A DNA stretch of 64,000 bases. Origin: M55B112 sp040903745 (GTDB lineage Bacteria; Bacteroidota; Bacteroidia; Bacteroidales; GCA-2748055). The notes under the pieces are model-generated. The model worked only from the letters and a program-made list of their open reading frames with translations. It made no database searches and was not told the origin of the DNA. Where the stretch lies: the NCBI GenBank assembly GCA_040903745.1, contig JBBDUV010000047.1, positions 62,001 through 126,000 on the forward strand, read 5' to 3'. Below are positions 8,188 to 17,511 of this stretch, in pieces. The number at the start of each line of letters is the position of its first letter. Position 1 is the stretch's first letter. A program made the translations under genes and the position numbers.

Positions 8188-8277
8188 ATGTCAGCAACAA
8201 AACAGCCGCTACACGGTTTGATGTGGGGCTACGAATATGCCATCGGTTCGGCGGCTGATTACATGGAGGGATTATGA
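8188..8277 (+). CDS. Possible 29-residue leader ORF coupled to the ABC-F gene
   Basis: ATG at 8188 opens a 29-codon frame that ends in TGA at 8275-8277, overlapping the ABC-F ATG (8274) as ATGA. Its last codons carry GGAGGG, which could act as ribosome binding site for the ABC-F gene. The peptide (MSATKQPLHGLMWGYEY...) has no recognised domain. It could be a translated leader of the type that controls some ABC-F genes, or simply a chance frame. Confidence 0.35.
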   Translation: MSATKQPLHGLMWGYEYAIGSAADYMEGL

Positions 8278-10253
8278 TTTCAATAGACAATATTACCATT
8301 CGTTTCGGGGCATTTACGCTGTTCGACAATATCTCGTTCCAGCTCAACAAGGGCGACAGGGTCGGGCTGGTCGGCCGCAACGGGGCCGGGAAGACAACCA
8401 TCCTGAACCTGATCGACGGTCGGCAGCAGCCTGATGAGGGCGCTGTTGTCCGGTCGGACAATCCCGACATCGGCTACCTGCCCCAGCAGATGCGGCATTC
8501 GGGAACACGGAGCCTGTACGACGAGACACTCCAGGCGTTCAGTAACATTTTAAAGATGGAGGCGAAGATTGAGGAGCTTAACCGGAAGCTGACCGAGCGG
8601 ACCGATTACGAGTCGGACGAATACATGAAGTTGATTGATAAGCTTGGAACGCTGAACGACCGGTTCAACATGGAGGGTGGACATGCCATCCATGCCGACA
8701 TTGAGCAGACGCTGATCGGGTTAGGTTTTCAACCGGAGGACATGGGGCGATCGGTGAAGGAGTTTTCCGGAGGGTGGAGGATGCGGATCGAGCTGGCGAA
8801 GATCCTGCTCCGCAAGCCTGATTATATCCTCCTCGATGAGCCGACGAACCACCTGGATATTGACTCCATACAGTGGCTCGAAAATTACCTGTCGGATTAT
8901 TCCGGTGGAGTGTTGGTGATCTCGCACGACCGCCTTTTCCTGGATAAGGTAACGAACAGAACACTCGATTTGTCGATCGGTAAGATTTACGACTACAAGG
9001 TGGGTTACTCGAAGTATGTCGAACTGAAGGAGGAGCGGATCGAGCACCAGATGGCCTCCTACCAAAACCAGCAGAAGATGATCAAGGATACCGAGAAGTT
9101 TATTGACCGTTTCAGGTACAAGGCCACCAAGGCGGTTCAGGTGCAGTCGCGCGTGAAGCAGCTCAATAAGATCGACCGGATCGAGGTGGAGCAGGAGGAC
9201 CGGCTCGATATGAACCTGAAGTTCCCACCGTCGAAGCGATCGGGCAAGGTGGTTGTGGAGGCTGAGCGGCTCGGTAAGTCGTATGGTAACAATGAAGTGC
9301 TTCGCGGTGTCGACCTGGTGATCGAAAGGGGAGAGAAGGTAGCCTTTGTAGGCCGCAACGGCGAGGGGAAGACCACGCTTTCACGCATGATCGTTGGAGA
9401 ACTGGATTATAATGGCAAGCTGAAGCTGGGTCATAACGTGGAGCTGGGCTATTTTGCGCAAAACCAGGACGAGTTGATGAACGAAGAGAAAACTGTCTTT
9501 GAGACGGTCGATGCGATTGCAGTGGGAGATATACGTACAAAAATGAGGGATATTCTGGGTGCTTTTTTGTTCAGGGGAGAGGATATCGACAAGAGGGTGA
9601 AGGTCTTGTCGGGCGGTGAGCGGTCGCGCCTCGCTATGGCAGTGATGATCCTGCAGCCGTTCAATTTGCTGATTCTTGATGAGCCCACCAACCACCTGGA
9701 TATGCGGTCGAAAGATATTTTGAAAAATGCGCTGTTGCAGTATGACGGAACGTTGATTGTGGTATCGCACGACCGGGAGTTTCTCGACGGATTGGTCGAT
9801 AAGGTGTATGAGTTCAGGCACAAGGGGATCAGGGAGTACGCCGGAGGGATCTTTGATTTTCTGGAAAAGCGGAAGATCTCCTCGATCCGGGAGATTGAGC
9901 GCAAGGCGGTGCCGGACCGGAGCAGTGCAGGAAACGGCAAAGCGAAGGGTAAGAGGAACAGCGAAACGAAGGACGTGAAGAAGGGTGGTGCCGGCAAATC
10001 CATGTCGTACGGAGAGAAGAAGGAGTACGATAAAAAAGTACGGAAGGCGGAGCGTCTTGTTCAGGGGCTGGAGGCGGAGATTAGTAAGGCGGAAACTGAT
10101 ATCGAATCGATGGATGATAAAATGGCCGGTCCGGGTAATATAGACGATCAATCGCTCTTTTTCTCCTATGAGAGGAGGCGGAAAGAGCTGGATCGTTTGA
10201 TGGCTGATTGGGAACAGGCGTTGTCGGATCTGGAAAATTTGAAAGGTGGCTGA
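8274..10253 (+). CDS. ABC-F family ATPase (ribosome-associated)
   Basis: A 659-residue protein with two ABC domains and no membrane segments, the ABC-F layout of proteins that act on the ribosome E site. First domain: Walker A GRNGAGKT near residue 36, signature FSGGWRMR near 164, Walker B with LLDEPTNHLD. A linker rich in basic and charged residues (the interdomain arm, around residues 235-310) follows. Second domain: GRNGEGKTT near 362, LSGGERSR, LILDEPTNHLD. The C-terminal ~110 residues form a Lys/Glu-rich coiled coil as in Uup-type proteins. The most likely role is relief of stalled ribosomes; a resistance role is possible but not shown. It heads a co-directional run with the next two genes. 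Confidence 0.93.
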   Translation: MISIDNITIRFGAFTLFDNISFQLNKGDRVGLVGRNGAGKTTILNLIDGRQQPDEGAVVRSDNPDIGYLPQQMRHSGTRSLYDETLQAFSNILKMEAKIEELNRKLTERTDYESDEYMKLIDKLGTLNDRFNMEGGHAIHADIEQTLIGLGFQPEDMGRSVKEFSGGWRMRIELAKILLRKPDYILLDEPTNHLDIDSIQWLENYLSDYSGGVLVISHDRLFLDKVTNRTLDLSIGKIYDYKVGYSKYVELKEERIEHQMASYQNQQKMIKDTEKFIDRFRYKATKAVQVQSRVKQLNKIDRIEVEQEDRLDMNLKFPPSKRSGKVVVEAERLGKSYGNNEVLRGVDLVIERGEKVAFVGRNGEGKTTLSRMIVGELDYNGKLKLGHNVELGYFAQNQDELMNEEKTVFETVDAIAVGDIRTKMRDILGAFLFRGEDIDKRVKVLSGGERSRLAMAVMILQPFNLLILDEPTNHLDMRSKDILKNALLQYDGTLIVVSHDREFLDGLVDKVYEFRHKGIREYAGGIFDFLEKRKISSIREIERKAVPDRSSAGNGKAKGKRNSETKDVKKGGAGKSMSYGEKKEYDKKVRKAERLVQGLEAEISKAETDIESMDDKMAGPGNIDDQSLFFSYERRRKELDRLMADWEQALSDLENLKGG

Positions 10254-10279
10254 AATAGCGTATTTTGCAGAGTATTAAA

Positions 10280-11569
10280 ATGAGTGCAATACGACATATC
10301 ATAAGGGTGGTTTTTCTGGGAGCATTGGTTGCCGGATGTGCCTCGATAAAGGAGGGTCCCACTACATCGAAACAGTACGCTGCCCTCTATAACCCGAGCG
10401 AGTTCTCCCTGAATGCCGATTACCGTTTCTTTCATATCAGCGAAAACATGACCTCCATGTATATTCGTCTTTTCCCCGGTGAACTGCTTTTCAATCAGGC
10501 AAATGAGCAGGCGGAATACCGGGCGATGGTAGGGATCACCTACATCATTTATGAGCTGGATGAGAAAGGAATGATCGCCGCTCAGAGTGACTCAACGCAG
10601 TTCGAGGTGAAGCTTGGACGCGAGGCTGAGGAAAGGTCAGGCTTCTTCTCATCGAAGGTACTGAACCTTCCTGCGGGAAAACATTACCTGATAAGGCTGG
10701 AGGCACGCGATCTGCAGCGTGGCACCCTGGGTCTGATGTACAAGTTTGTTGATAAAAAAGGTCCATTGTCGGCGCAGAACTACAGCATCGTCTCCGCAAC
10801 TACTGGCTACCCCCGGTTCCAGAGCTACATTACTCCTGGAGAGGTCTTCAAAATCAAATACCGTCTTCCCGGATATGATACCATATACATCGATTACCTC
10901 AGCACACCCGACCACATTCCCAGGCCGCCGGTAACGGTCGATTCGCCTTCATCCTTCCCTTTTGAAACCGATACTACCATTGCATTGGCATATTCAGAAA
11001 ACACTGTTTTAACTGTTCCCGATCGGGGGACGTATCACTTCAGAGTCGACACGCTGAGTAATGAGGGGGTTACAGTTCATAATTTTGGTCAGGGCTTTCC
11101 AAAGGTAGAGACCGAGACGGCCCTGATGGAGCCGCTTTTTTATATTTCTACGATGACCGAATACAACCGCATGCGCAACCAGGAGAACAGGAAGCGGGCA
11201 GTGGACGATTTCTGGCTGCAGCGCGCCTCGTCGATGGAGCGCTCAAAGGAATTGATTCGTGTTTACTACAACCGTGTGCTCTACTCGAACCTCTATTTCA
11301 CTGAATCCAGAGAGGGGTGGAAGAGCGATCGCGGGATGATCTTTATCCTGCTTGGTCCACCCGACAGGATGCGCGACACAGGTACGGAGCAGCGGTGGTA
11401 CTATATCTCACGCCGCCAGGGGAGGGTAGTAGAGTTTGTGTTTGAGCGGAAGCCAGGCGCCCATTCCAACCACGACCTGGTATGGATGAAGAGCAACGAA
11501 GCATTACAGCAGTGGTCGGCCGCGGTAAGTTCGTGGCGGTCGGGAAAGGTATATTCATTCAACAAATGA
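10280..11569 (+). CDS. GWxTD-domain lipoprotein
   Basis: A 429-residue lipoprotein; ATG at 10280 is preferred over an upstream TTG because it gives a compact signal with the lipobox VAGC near residue 21. The C-terminal third carries the GWxTD motif that names the family (seen as REGWKSDRGMIFILLGPPD, with Ser for Thr), followed by WYY and FVFER strands. The middle is beta-rich with no known catalytic residues. Family members are common in Bacteroidota envelopes but the biochemical role is unknown. It lies 26 bases after the ABC-F gene and overlaps the rlmB start by 4 bases (ATGA), so it is surely co-translated with rlmB. Confidence 0.88.
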   Translation: MSAIRHIIRVVFLGALVAGCASIKEGPTTSKQYAALYNPSEFSLNADYRFFHISENMTSMYIRLFPGELLFNQANEQAEYRAMVGITYIIYELDEKGMIAAQSDSTQFEVKLGREAEERSGFFSSKVLNLPAGKHYLIRLEARDLQRGTLGLMYKFVDKKGPLSAQNYSIVSATTGYPRFQSYITPGEVFKIKYRLPGYDTIYIDYLSTPDHIPRPPVTVDSPSSFPFETDTTIALAYSENTVLTVPDRGTYHFRVDTLSNEGVTVHNFGQGFPKVETETALMEPLFYISTMTEYNRMRNQENRKRAVDDFWLQRASSMERSKELIRVYYNRVLYSNLYFTESREGWKSDRGMIFILLGPPDRMRDTGTEQRWYYISRRQGRVVEFVFERKPGAHSNHDLVWMKSNEALQQWSAAVSSWRSGKVYSFNK

Positions 11570-12321
11570 CAAAAAAACAGAAGGATCAGATCATCTTCGG
11601 GATCCATGCGGTAACGGAGGCCCTCGAGGCAGGCAGGGAGCTGGAAAAAGTTCTTATCAGGGGATCGCGCGGTACCAGCGGGCTGCTGAGCGAGTTGCGC
11701 AGCAGGCTTATCGCGGAGAAGGTGCCTTTTCAGCATGTGCCGGTAGAGAAGCTCAATGCCATTACCATGAAGAACCACCAGGGGGTAATTGCCTACCTGC
11801 CGGAAATCGCCTATGGAGAGATTGAGTTTATATTACCGCAGCTTTTTGAAAGCGGCAGGACACCATTGGTTCTGGTGCTTGATCAGGTTTCCGATGTGCG
11901 AAACTTTGGAGCCATTGCGCGCACGGCCGAGTGTGCCGGTGTGGATGCGATCGTGGTGCCTTACCGCGGGAGCGCACGGATCACTGCCGAGGCGGTGAAG
12001 ACCTCTGCCGGGGCGTTGCACAGCATTCCGGTATGCCGGCACCCCGATCTGCGGCAGTTGCTGGAGTATCTGAAGGAGAGCGGATTGCAGGTATTTGCTG
12101 CTACGGAGAAGGCGGAGGGGTCGCTTTACGAAGCCGATTTTACCGTGCCTGCAGCAGTATTGATGGGGGCGGAAGATATAGGTATTTCACCGGCGTTGCT
12201 ACCGTATGTTGACCATGCCATTGCGATCCCCCAGTACGGTACGATCGGATCGCTGAATGTATCGGTGGCTGCCGGAATTATTATCTATGAGGCAGTGCGA
12301 CAGCGTCTTCAGAATGCTTAA
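11566..12321 (+). CDS. rlmB: 23S rRNA 2'-O-ribose methyltransferase, RlmB/TrmH (SpoU) family
   Basis: A 251-residue SPOUT methyltransferase. The N-terminal substrate-binding domain (FGIHAVTEALEAGRELEKVLI) is followed by the knotted catalytic domain with motif 1 LDQVSDVRNFGAIARTAE, motif 2 VLMGAEDIGIS and motif 3 AIPQYGTIGSLNVSVAAGI. This pattern fits RlmB, which methylates a guanosine ribose in 23S rRNA. ATG at 11566 overlaps the stop of the GWxTD gene; an in-frame upstream ATG at 11482 lies deep in the previous gene and is unlikely. The stop overlaps the convergent lrp stop (TTAA at 12318-12321). Confidence 0.93.
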   Translation: MTKKQKDQIIFGIHAVTEALEAGRELEKVLIRGSRGTSGLLSELRSRLIAEKVPFQHVPVEKLNAITMKNHQGVIAYLPEIAYGEIEFILPQLFESGRTPLVLVLDQVSDVRNFGAIARTAECAGVDAIVVPYRGSARITAEAVKTSAGALHSIPVCRHPDLRQLLEYLKESGLQVFAATEKAEGSLYEADFTVPAAVLMGAEDIGISPALLPYVDHAIAIPQYGTIGSLNVSVAAGIIIYEAVRQRLQNA

Positions 12322-12782
12322 TCGAGTGGGAGCTGGCGGCTGAAGCTCTCCTCCAGGGAGATGAAGGTCTCTGTGCGGGATACCCCTGCGATCGACTGCA
12401 GCTTTTCTACAAGCACATGTTTGAGGTCCTCATTGTTTCTTGTGTAGATTTTTATGAAGATGGAGTATCCGCCGGTGATGTAGTGGCACTGGGTGATCTC
12501 GGGTATTTTCTTTAATTGCTCCACCACCTCGGGGTAGAGTCCGGCGTTGTCTAGGTAGATCCCGACATAGGCGCAGGTATGAAATCCGATCTTCTTCGGA
12601 TTGAGGGTAAACTCCGAGCCGGATACGATCCCCAGTTTCATCAGCCGCTGGATGCGTTGGTGAATGGCTGCACCCGAAACGTTACATTCGCGGGCCACTT
12701 CAAGGTAGGGTATCCTGGCGTTTTTTGTAATGAGCGACAGAATCTTTCTGTCGAGTTTGTCAATGTGCAATGCTTCTTCCAT
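12318..12782 (-). CDS. Lrp/AsnC family transcriptional regulator
   Basis: A 154-residue regulator with an N-terminal helix-turn-helix (LDRKILSLITKNARIPYLEVARECNVSGAAIHQRIQRL) and a C-terminal RAM/AsnC ligand-binding domain (CAYVGIYLDNAG, ITGGYSIFIKIYTRN, SIAGVSRTETFISLEES). Such proteins form octamers or dimers that respond to amino acids and bind DNA. It stands alone, facing the ABC-F operon tail-to-tail. Its target cannot be told from context; nothing links it specifically to the nickel genes on its other side. Confidence 0.93.
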   Translation of the reverse strand: MEEALHIDKLDRKILSLITKNARIPYLEVARECNVSGAAIHQRIQRLMKLGIVSGSEFTLNPKKIGFHTCAYVGIYLDNAGLYPEVVEQLKKIPEITQCHYITGGYSIFIKIYTRNNEDLKHVLVEKLQSIAGVSRTETFISLEESFSRQLPLD

Positions 12783-13123
12783 TGTAAAAGATTAATGTTC
12801 AATGCTACGGTTCCGGAAAAAACAGATATTGTGGATTGAGATGCTGATCAGTTGCTGTTTCAACGGAATTTTCCGTATTCGTTTAAGATTTTAAAGAAAT
12901 TTGTTCAATATACTTAGAAAGTTTAAATTTACTCAACCGAATCGTATTTGCAATAGATAGAAATATGTTATATAATAGTGTTGATTTGCAGAGGATGGGT
13001 TTGTACAGGATATCGAAGAAAGTCTGCCGGAAAATTATCTTTTACCCTAAATGTTTTTAACCTGGCACGGAAGGAGCTGACTTTGAAGAATACCCTGAGT
13101 AAAGAAGCATGCCTCCCGGTTTT
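12783..13123. other. Intergenic region between lrp and larC
   Basis: About 340 bases between the start of lrp (minus) and the end of larC (minus). It is AT-rich, should carry the lrp promoter, and shows no coding frame or repeat that I can support. No TAnnTTTG box with correct spacing was identified. Confidence 0.4.
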
Positions 13124-14284
13124 TCAATCTACGGTGTATTTCCTGAGTTTCTCTGAAATGACCTGGAGGCTCTCTCCGGTTTCAGATGAAATTCGCCTCA
13201 GGTCTTCGTATTCAATGTTCCTGTGGTAGACCTCACCTTTCAGTCCCGATATTTTCATATTTACCTCCCCGTAAGGAGTTTGTATTTTTATACTTTCCCG
13301 CTCCAGGATCATTCTTGATTCCTTCCGCATCCTTACTCCCAGCGAGGTGGTTTCCTTCAGCAGAATGGAGGTCAGTTTTTTCTCATCCCCGGTTTTCGAC
13401 AGAACAGTAAGTTTGGTCGCCGGACGATTTTTCTTCATTTGAATAGGTGTAAAGAAAACGTCGAGTGCGCCTTCCCGGAAAAGTTTTTCCATTACCGGTT
13501 CATAGAACTGGGGATTCATATCATCGATATTGGTCTCTATTACGATAATCTCCTCCATTTCCTGGCTCCCCAAGGCTTTGCCAATGTAGACCCTGAGCAC
13601 ATTGGGGTGCTCGAAATCTTTTGTGCCGGCACCATATCCAATGGATTCCACCATCATGGATGGCATATCTCCAAAGCTGTCGGCAAGGGTTGTGATCACC
13701 GCAGCACCGGTGGGGGTTACCAGTTCACCCTGAGAATTGGTAGAATAGGTAGGTATGTTTCTCAGAATCTCTGCGGTTGCCGGAGCCGGTACGGGGAACT
13801 TCCCGTGGGAAAAGGTAACAAAGCCCGATCCCACATTCAGTGGAGAGCAAACAACCTTTTCGATTCCGAGCTTCTTGAATCCAAGGAGGGCACACACCAC
13901 ATCCACTATGGTATCAATAGCACCCACTTCGTGGAAATGGACTTTTTCAAGAGGCATATCATGGATCCTGGCTTCGGCTTCGGCAATGGAGAGAAAGACT
14001 TTTTTGGCTTTCTCCACGATATCCTCCGGTAATCCCCGGTTTTCGACAAGATTGTTGAGGTCCTTCAGGTGCCGGTGATGGTGCTGGTCCTCATATTCAA
14101 CCTCGAAATAGGTTGAGGATATGTTCTGTTTCACCAGCTTCCGGTTTTTTAGGTTCACTTTTCCCAGTCCCAGTTTTGCAACTTCATTTTCAAGATATGC
14201 GAAATCAAGCCCCGCATCCAGGAGAGAGGCAATCAACATGTCGCCGGCGATGCCGGAAAAGCAATCAAAATAGGCAATTTTCAT
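13124..14284 (-). CDS. larC: Nickel pincer cofactor nickel insertase LarC
   Basis: LarC inserts nickel into the sulfur-modified pyridinium mononucleotide in a CTP-dependent reaction, the last step in making the nickel-pincer (NPN) cofactor first found in lactate racemase. The 386-residue protein has the family start MKIAYFDCFSGIAGDM, a His-rich patch (DQHHHRH) likely to handle nickel, HFHEVGAIDTIVD, GELVTPTGAA and the C-terminal IETNIDDMNPQFYEP region. The LarC1 and LarC2 parts are in one uninterrupted frame here; in Lactiplantibacillus plantarum they need a programmed frameshift. It follows larB by 8 bases and is the last gene of the nickel operon. Confidence 0.95.
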   Translation of the reverse strand: MKIAYFDCFSGIAGDMLIASLLDAGLDFAYLENEVAKLGLGKVNLKNRKLVKQNISSTYFEVEYEDQHHHRHLKDLNNLVENRGLPEDIVEKAKKVFLSIAEAEARIHDMPLEKVHFHEVGAIDTIVDVVCALLGFKKLGIEKVVCSPLNVGSGFVTFSHGKFPVPAPATAEILRNIPTYSTNSQGELVTPTGAAVITTLADSFGDMPSMMVESIGYGAGTKDFEHPNVLRVYIGKALGSQEMEEIIVIETNIDDMNPQFYEPVMEKLFREGALDVFFTPIQMKKNRPATKLTVLSKTGDEKKLTSILLKETTSLGVRMRKESRMILERESIKIQTPYGEVNMKISGLKGEVYHRNIEYEDLRRISSETGESLQVISEKLRKYTVD

Positions 14285-14292
14285 TCTGTCTT

Positions 14293-15042
14293 TTATTTGT
14301 TGACCATGGATGCAAAGTAACCTGCACCAAAGCCATTGTCAATATTCATTACGCAAACCCCCGGTGCACATGCATTGAGCATGGTAAGAAGGGGGCCTAT
14401 TCCGTTGAAGCTTGCGCCATAACCCACCGAGGTGGGAACGGCAATCACGGGTTTATCTACCAGTCCGCCAACTACGGAAGGGAGCGCCCCGTCCATTCCT
14501 GCGACTACAATAATCACATTGGCATTATCAATATGGTGTTTATTGTTGAAGAGCCGGTGAATCCCGGCAACACCTACATCGAAGAGGGAGCGAACATGAT
14601 TGCCCATGAAGCGCGCGGTTTCAATGGCTTCCTCGGCAACAGGAATGTCGGTGGTACCGGCGGTGATCACCAGTATATGCTTACTTTCGTCCGCTGGAAG
14701 GACTATCTTCTCATTCTCATAGGTGATGGTCCTGCCCACCGGATGATACACTGCACCCGGAAGCCTCTCCAGCACCTGTTCATACATCTCAGTGCTGGCC
14801 CGGGTGCCGAGTACGTTGTTGTATTCCGAGAGCCTTTTAAAGATCTCTCCCACCTGTTCCGGGGTTTTGTTCTCGCAGAACACGATCTCGGGATGGCCCT
14901 TTCTTAAGGACCTGTGATGGTCCAGGTTTGCGAATCCCAGGTCTTCGAAAGGCAGGTTCTGAATTTTTTCAAGGGCATTTTCCACCTTCACCTTACCCTC
15001 GCGAATGTCGGTCAGTAATTGTCTAAGCTTCTCTTTTTGCAT
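14293..15042 (-). CDS. larB: Pyridinium-3,5-biscarboxylic acid mononucleotide synthase LarB
   Basis: LarB carboxylates nicotinic acid adenine dinucleotide at C5 and releases AMP, the first committed step of NPN cofactor synthesis. The 249-residue protein has the N-terminal helical segment (LRQLLTDIREGKVKVENALEKI), then the PurE-like domain with ITAGTTDIPVAEEA, the Cys-free DVGVAGIHRL loop, VVAGMDGALPSVVGGL and the glycine-rich VPTSVGYGASFNG. It overlaps the end of larE by 20 bases and is followed closely by larC, so the three are one translational block. Confidence 0.95.
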   Translation of the reverse strand: MQKEKLRQLLTDIREGKVKVENALEKIQNLPFEDLGFANLDHHRSLRKGHPEIVFCENKTPEQVGEIFKRLSEYNNVLGTRASTEMYEQVLERLPGAVYHPVGRTITYENEKIVLPADESKHILVITAGTTDIPVAEEAIETARFMGNHVRSLFDVGVAGIHRLFNNKHHIDNANVIIVVAGMDGALPSVVGGLVDKPVIAVPTSVGYGASFNGIGPLLTMLNACAPGVCVMNIDNGFGAGYFASMVNK

Positions 15043-15868
15043 CGATGTTTGCCAATTTATTCAGTGATCCGCTTTTGAATTTTTTTATCTCAATATCCTG
15101 GAAACCAATACTGTTGAATTTTGTTACGATGACTTCATAATGATCCTTGACCAGCTGAAGGAATAGTGGATTAACCTCCAATACGGCTTTGTCATCAAAA
15201 TGTCTGACTCTCAACTCTTTTACTCCAAGTCCTTTGACGAACTCCTCGGCTTCCTCCACCTGGGAAAGCTTTTCCGGGGTCACTTTCCTTCCATAGGGAA
15301 TACGCGACGCCAGGCAGGGGCTGGGAGGTTTGTCCCAGACTTCCAGGCCAAGCATCTTAGCGATCACCCGGATATCATCTTTTTTAAGGCCTGCATCTCT
15401 GAGCGGACTCACCACCTGGTGTTCGTCTGCAGCTACAAGTCCGGGACGGTGGTCACCCAGATCATCCATATTGGTCCCGTTAGCGATAAAGCGGATCCCT
15501 TCTTCGGAGGCAACCTCTTCAATATGGTCGTAAAGTTCCGTTTTACAGAAATAGCAGCGGTTTACTGGATTCAGGATGTAGTCCTCATTCTCAGTCTCCC
15601 TGGTATTGACCACCTTCAGCCTTGCCCCGGTTTTTTTGGCGAAATCGATGGCTGAATTGATCTCACTGCGCGGTACGGAAGGCGAATCGGATATTACGGC
15701 CAGCACATTCCTGCCCAGAACATCGCTGGCAACCGCAAGCAACAGGGCACTGTCGAGACCGCCGCTGAATGCAATGATCAGCCTGTCATACCTGAGGAAT
15801 TCTTTTTTAAGTGCGCTTAAATTTCTCTCTGCTACACTTTTTGGGTATAATGATAAGTTTTCATACAT
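15023..15868 (-). CDS. larE: ATP-dependent sacrificial sulfur transferase LarE
   Basis: LarE adenylates and then thiolates the LarB product, converting its carboxylates to thioacids. The 281-residue protein is a PP-loop ATPase with SGGLDS at residues 35-40. Cysteines C105 and C108 form a CxxC pair (NRCYFC) and C185 sits in PSPCLASRIPYG. The single-cysteine type (as in L. plantarum) gives up its own sulfur; the presence of three conserved cysteines points to the type that uses a [4Fe-4S] cluster to carry sulfur and act repeatedly, which is an inference from the cysteine pattern. A 129-base gap separates it from the transporter genes upstream. Confidence 0.94.
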   Translation of the reverse strand: MYENLSLYPKSVAERNLSALKKEFLRYDRLIIAFSGGLDSALLLAVASDVLGRNVLAVISDSPSVPRSEINSAIDFAKKTGARLKVVNTRETENEDYILNPVNRCYFCKTELYDHIEEVASEEGIRFIANGTNMDDLGDHRPGLVAADEHQVVSPLRDAGLKKDDIRVIAKMLGLEVWDKPPSPCLASRIPYGRKVTPEKLSQVEEAEEFVKGLGVKELRVRHFDDKAVLEVNPLFLQLVKDHYEVIVTKFNSIGFQDIEIKKFKSGSLNKLANIDAKREA

Positions 15869-15997
15869 AATCAGTTTCCTTTCTTACTCTTTAACAATCC
15901 AGACTTAAAAATGATTATTCAGGTTCACTCTTTCTTTATTTCTCTCTTGGTTAAACTGCTTTTTTGAGTTAATGTTTCTGGTTTTAACGGTTTTATA

Positions 15998-16747
15998 TTA
16001 TTGATAATCAAGAATTTTTTTACAAATTCCAAAATAGTATTCCATATCCAGTCCGCAGGCTCTGAGCAATTCCCCATCGCGCACGATCTCCAGAGGCACG
16101 CCGGTCTTCAGTATTTTACCTCCGGAAAGTATGGCGATCCGGTCACAACAGGCAACCAGGGGAATAATGGATTGAGATACAATGAAAAGGGTGGCTTCCA
16201 AAGAGTTTATGATCTTTATTAACTGTTCGATCATGGAGGGATCCAGGCTGGAGAAAGGCTCATCGAGCGCAATCACCTCCGGGTTCATGACCAGGACCGT
16301 GGAGAGGGCCACCCGTTTCTTTTCACCCAGGGATAAATGGTGGGAAACCCGTTTTTCAAATCCTGTCAGTCTAAGTTTCGAGAGGGTTTCGTAAAGTCTT
16401 TTTTCAATCTCTTTAGCCGGGATCCCGAAATTCCTGGGTCCGAAAACAACATCTTCCTCCACAGTGGGATTGAAAAGCTGATCATCGGGATTCTGAAAAA
16501 GGAGACCGACCTGCCTGCGAATCTCCGGCAGATTTTTTTTATGAACCTTTAGGTCGCCGATCCGGACCTCACCCTCTCCCGCGAGGATGCCATTGAGGTG
16601 AAGAAGAAGCGTTGATTTCCCCGCCCCGGATGGGCCTATGATCCCGATTTTCTCTCCCGGTTTGGCAGACAGGTTGATCCTGTCCAGAACGGTTTGTCCC
16701 TTACCGTAGGAGAATGAAAGATCCTTTATTTCAACACCAGCAGCCAT
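15998..16747 (-). CDS. nikO: Nickel ECF transporter ATPase (NikO/CbiO type)
   Basis: A 249-residue ATP-binding subunit of an energy-coupling-factor metal importer. Walker A is GPSGAGKS near residue 39, the Q-loop region LLFQNPDDQLF near 85, the signature is SLGEKKR (a variant of LSGGQ) and Walker B ends in ALDEPFSSLDP. The Q-D-Q motif NPDDQLF is typical for cobalt/nickel ECF ATPases. Its ATG abuts the stop of the transmembrane gene directly. Position in front of larE, larB and larC argues for nickel rather than cobalt. Confidence 0.92.
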   Translation of the reverse strand: MAAGVEIKDLSFSYGKGQTVLDRINLSAKPGEKIGIIGPSGAGKSTLLLHLNGILAGEGEVRIGDLKVHKKNLPEIRRQVGLLFQNPDDQLFNPTVEEDVVFGPRNFGIPAKEIEKRLYETLSKLRLTGFEKRVSHHLSLGEKKRVALSTVLVMNPEVIALDEPFSSLDPSMIEQLIKIINSLEATLFIVSQSIIPLVACCDRIAILSGGKILKTGVPLEIVRDGELLRACGLDMEYYFGICKKILDYQ

Positions 16748-17500
16748 CTAACGAAAAATATAAGGGGTAAAACGAAAAAATAGGAGAAAAAGTAAAAACA
16801 GGGCGGGTGACAGGAACTGCTGAAAACTTAATTTCCGGGAGGGAAGAGACGGCATTTCACCAGTAAATCCACGGGAAAGCATAGACTGGTGAATGATATG
16901 GGCGCGGTCCCAGCTACGGATAAAAATGATGGCCGCCTGGTTACCGTAAACCCGGAGAGGGTTTCCGCGGATCCTTCCGGGTGTTCTGCTGATCCTGGCC
17001 CTGGATGTTTTCAGAACCTCATCCAGGAATATGAAGGAGTACCGGTACAAGAGGGCGGAGATTTGAACAATCACCGCGGGCATTTTCAATCTTCTCAAGG
17101 CGTGGAGAAGGTTGTCGAAGCGCTCGGTAGAGGTTAACAATATCAGAAGTATCAGGGCAGACAGGGCTTTCATGATGAGACTCAGGGGCAAGTTGAAGTT
17201 ATAATCCCGAAGCTCCTCCATGGAAGTGTAACCGGATGACAGGGGTAAAAGCACCGCTGCGGCCAGGATAAGCGGGAGGACAAAAAGACACTTCTTTAGA
17301 ATGAAGGCCAGTGGCACCCTGGACAACGGGATCACAACCAGGACAGCAGGAAGGAAAAGACCATAATCGATGAAGCGGTACCGTGGTGCTGAAATGATGA
17401 TGAAAACAGCAGCAAAACAGGCAATGAGTTTCAGCCGGGGATCCATCCTGTGAACCGGGCTCTCAAGATTGCTGTATTTGTCAATATAACCGTGCTTCAA
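16748..17500 (-). CDS. nikQ: Nickel ECF transporter transmembrane protein (NikQ/CbiQ type)
   Basis: A 250-residue membrane protein of the CbiQ/EcfT family, which couples the substrate-binding subunit to the ATPase. The opening YIDKYSNLESPVHRMDPRLKL is the family start. About five hydrophobic segments follow, and the coupling helices contain the expected A-R-G-like charged motifs (SRARISRTPGRIRG and SMLSRGFTG). The start is TTG at 17500, preceded by AGGAAA; no ATG gives the conserved N-terminus. Twelve bases separate it from the NikL-like gene. Confidence 0.92.
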   Translation of the reverse strand: MKHGYIDKYSNLESPVHRMDPRLKLIACFAAVFIIISAPRYRFIDYGLFLPAVLVVIPLSRVPLAFILKKCLFVLPLILAAAVLLPLSSGYTSMEELRDYNFNLPLSLIMKALSALILLILLTSTERFDNLLHALRRLKMPAVIVQISALLYRYSFIFLDEVLKTSRARISRTPGRIRGNPLRVYGNQAAIIFIRSWDRAHIIHQSMLSRGFTGEMPSLPSRKLSFQQFLSPALFLLFLLFFRFTPYIFR

Positions 17501-17511
17501 TGTTTTCCTGT

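Noticed and set aside
12318..12782. The Lrp protein as the regulator of the nik-lar operon
   Set aside because: It is separated from the operon's promoter by the whole operon, and the operator pattern fits NikR instead of Lrp.
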